A stretch of DNA of 64,000 nucleotides from Pseudomonadota bacterium (lineage in GTDB: Bacteria > Desulfobacterota > Desulfobacteria > Desulfobacterales > Desulfolunaceae), in NCBI GenBank assembly GCA_018818835.1, contig JAHIRD010000141.1:130608-194607 (forward strand), given 5' to 3'. A model generated the notes under the pieces. It worked only from the letters and a program-made list of their open reading frames with translations. It was not told the origin of the DNA and did no database searches. Of this stretch, positions 62,495 to 64,000 are shown one piece after another. Made by a program: the position numbers and the translations under genes. Position 1 is the stretch's first letter; each line of letters starts with the position of its first letter.

Positions 62495-63927
62495 GTAGGG
62501 TTCTTATCATAGATGACGATGACAATCTTCGGACCAGTTTTGAACGGTTGCTGTCCAATGAAGGCTATGCGGTCACCACAGCTCCATCGGCAGAAGCTGG
62601 AATTCAAATCATTCGAACAGCCCTGCCTGATCTGGTTGTTTTGGATATGCAAATGCCGGGTATGAACGGCCTTGCGGCCTTTAAAATCATACACAAGATG
62701 GAACCCAAATTGCCGGTGATCATCATGACCGCCTACGGCACCACGGAATCGGCCATCGAAACCATCAAGCAAGGGGCCTTTGATTATATCTTAAAACCCT
62801 TTGACATTCCGTCCCTGCTTAAAGTGATCGGGCAGGCCGTGGATGCTGGCCGCTTCATGCGCCTTCCCGTCAAAGTGGATGCCGGGGTTTCCGACGGTTT
62901 TTCCTTTGAAGGGGAATCCATCGTGGGCAGAAGTCCGTCCATGCAGGAGGTATATAAAGTTATTGGCCGGGTTTCAGCCAGTGATGCCACGGTGCTTATA
63001 CGGGGTGACTCCGGAACGGGTAAGGAACTGGTGGCCCGTGCCATTTATCAGCATAGTGAGCGGGCAGAAAAACCCTTTACCGTGATCAACTGTGTTGCCA
63101 TTCCTGAAACGCTTCTGGAAAGTGAGCTGTTCGGTTATGAAAAGGGTGCGTTTACCGGGGCCAATACCCGGAAAATCGGTAAAATTGAACAGGCCAATGG
63201 TGGTACCGTCTTTCTGGATGAAATCGGGGACATGCCTTCGGGGCTTCAGTCCAAGATTTTAAGGCTGCTCCAGGAAAAGAGCATTGAGCGCATCGGGGGG
63301 CGTGAGACCATACCCGTGGATGTCCGGATTATTGCTGCCACCAACAGAGATCTGGAGGCCGCCATGGAATCAGGGCATTTCCGGGAGGATATCTATTTCA
63401 GGCTCAAGGTTGTGACGGTTCTTTTACCGCCCTTGCGTGAAAGGGCCGGGGATATCCCCCTCTTGTCCAGGTATTTTATGGGCAGGTATGCCAAAGAAAG
63501 CCAGATGGCAAACCCGGGGATCACCGAAGATGCCCTGCTTAGTCTTGACAGCTATAACTGGCCCGGCAATGTGAGGGAATTGTCCAATGTGATCCGTAAA
63601 ATACTGATTTTCAACAGAGGTAACCCTGTCTCCCGTGATGATGTGTTGAAAAACACCCGGCTTCCTGATAAGAAAATAAGTTCGGAACAACGTGAGGAAA
63701 GCATGACATCCTGGGTCCGGAATCGTATGGCCCAGGGACCCGAAGAGAATTTTTTTGACCGGTGTGTTGATGAATTTTCAGCCCTTCTGGTCACAGAGGC
63801 CTTGAAAGCCGCCGATGGTAACCGGTCCAAGGCTGCCAAGATCCTGGGATTGTCCCGGCCCACCCTCCATGCCAAGATTGCCAAATATGAAATCGAAATC
63901 GGGGCATCGGTGGTTAAAAGCTCTTGA
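62491..63927 (+). CDS. NtrC-family sigma-54 response regulator
   Basis: A 478-residue activator: receiver (about 3-115, acceptor aspartate in VVLDMQMPGMNG, MTAYGTTESAIETIKQGAFDYILKP), AAA+ domain (about 150-380, [31 protein letters not shown]) and Fis-type helix-turn-helix (NRSKAAKILGLSRPTLHAKI). It is the partner of the kinase encoded just before it and could drive the sigma-54 promoters in this window, though no target is proven. Confidence 0.95.
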   Translation: MSRVLIIDDDDNLRTSFERLLSNEGYAVTTAPSAEAGIQIIRTALPDLVVLDMQMPGMNGLAAFKIIHKMEPKLPVIIMTAYGTTESAIETIKQGAFDYILKPFDIPSLLKVIGQAVDAGRFMRLPVKVDAGVSDGFSFEGESIVGRSPSMQEVYKVIGRVSASDATVLIRGDSGTGKELVARAIYQHSERAEKPFTVINCVAIPETLLESELFGYEKGAFTGANTRKIGKIEQANGGTVFLDEIGDMPSGLQSKILRLLQEKSIERIGGRETIPVDVRIIAATNRDLEAAMESGHFREDIYFRLKVVTVLLPPLRERAGDIPLLSRYFMGRYAKESQMANPGITEDALLSLDSYNWPGNVRELSNVIRKILIFNRGNPVSRDDVLKNTRLPDKKISSEQREESMTSWVRNRMAQGPEENFFDRCVDEFSALLVTEALKAADGNRSKAAKILGLSRPTLHAKIAKYEIEIGASVVKSS

Positions 63928-63952
63928 TCACGGTCTATTAAGGATATGTGGT

Positions 63953-64000
63953 ATGCAATATAACGGGGAAAACGATTTTGAAACCCTGCTTGAAGGGTCG
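63953..64000 (+). CDS. start of a gene running off the right edge
   Basis: ATG at 63953 opens a frame, M-Q-Y-N-G-E-N-D-F-E-T-L-L-E-G-S, to the window end. AAGGAT lies 9 bases before it, and it follows the NtrC-type gene by 25 bp. Too short to identify. Confidence 0.45.
   Translation, partial: MQYNGENDFETLLEGS

Noticed and set aside
1-64000. tRNA, rRNA, CRISPR array, prophage or intact insertion sequence
   Set aside because: No cloverleaf-type sequence, spaced direct repeats, integrase or transposase frame was recognised anywhere in the window.

Overview
The window looks like a chromosomal segment of a Gram-negative, anaerobic deltaproteobacterium, most likely a sulfate reducer of the Desulfobacteraceae type. 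This is inferred from content: a fused indolepyruvate:ferredoxin oxidoreductase with an ADP-forming acyl-CoA synthetase, many sigma-54 activators, lone receiver proteins, a DASS anion transporter, a large Mrp-type antiporter operon, a FadL porin and several lipoproteins. No rRNA, tRNA, CRISPR array, phage or intact insertion sequence was seen. Species cannot be fixed from the sequence alone.

Layout. 1-6.3 kb: the 5' part of recQ, a GGDEF cyclase, two small heat shock proteins, ssb and a Na/phosphate symporter-like protein. 6.5-19.7 kb: an apparent catabolic island, with fused IorAB, ADP-forming acyl-CoA synthetase, two MFS transporters, a nitroreductase remnant, a DAPG/phloretin-hydrolase-like protein, a duplicated EthD-like protein, an Fe-S flavoprotein and a GAF-type sigma-54 activator. 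It holds three candidate sigma-54 promoters. Two of them lie about 90 bp downstream of near-identical 36-bp palindromes that sit where an activator would bind. 19.7-26.7 kb: PsiE, a Ser/Thr kinase with a phosphoesterase, and a CHASE4 sensor coupled to a receiver-kinase hybrid. 27-37 kb: secreted lipase, dehydrogenase plus thiM plus lipoprotein, FadL, a CurA-like reductase and an AAA/DUF4143 ATPase, with many degenerate intergenic repeats.

37.2-45.7 kb: an 11-gene Mrp/Mbh-type antiporter operon read leftward, including a 43-residue membrane protein, followed by a cyclic-nucleotide-binding protein. 45.9-50.5 kb: a DASS transporter unit with a CBS protein, two lone receivers and an unusual cytidylate-kinase-like/BON/receiver fusion, behind a textbook sigma-54 promoter. 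50.7-56.2 kb: a carboxylesterase lipoprotein whose promoter is flanked by two matching 14-bp operators, a TetR regulator, a leucine-rich lipoprotein and a damaged-looking Fic gene. 56.2-64 kb: a signalling block with a NifX-like protein, histidine kinases, receivers and two sigma-54 activators.

Common themes are sigma-54 control, repeated use of one receiver subfamily, and three intergenic clusters of a 9-bp tandem repeat (consensus TATGGGACC) placed just after stop codons. Starts were chosen by Shine-Dalgarno match and reading-frame overlap. Family calls rest on motif recognition, not database searches.
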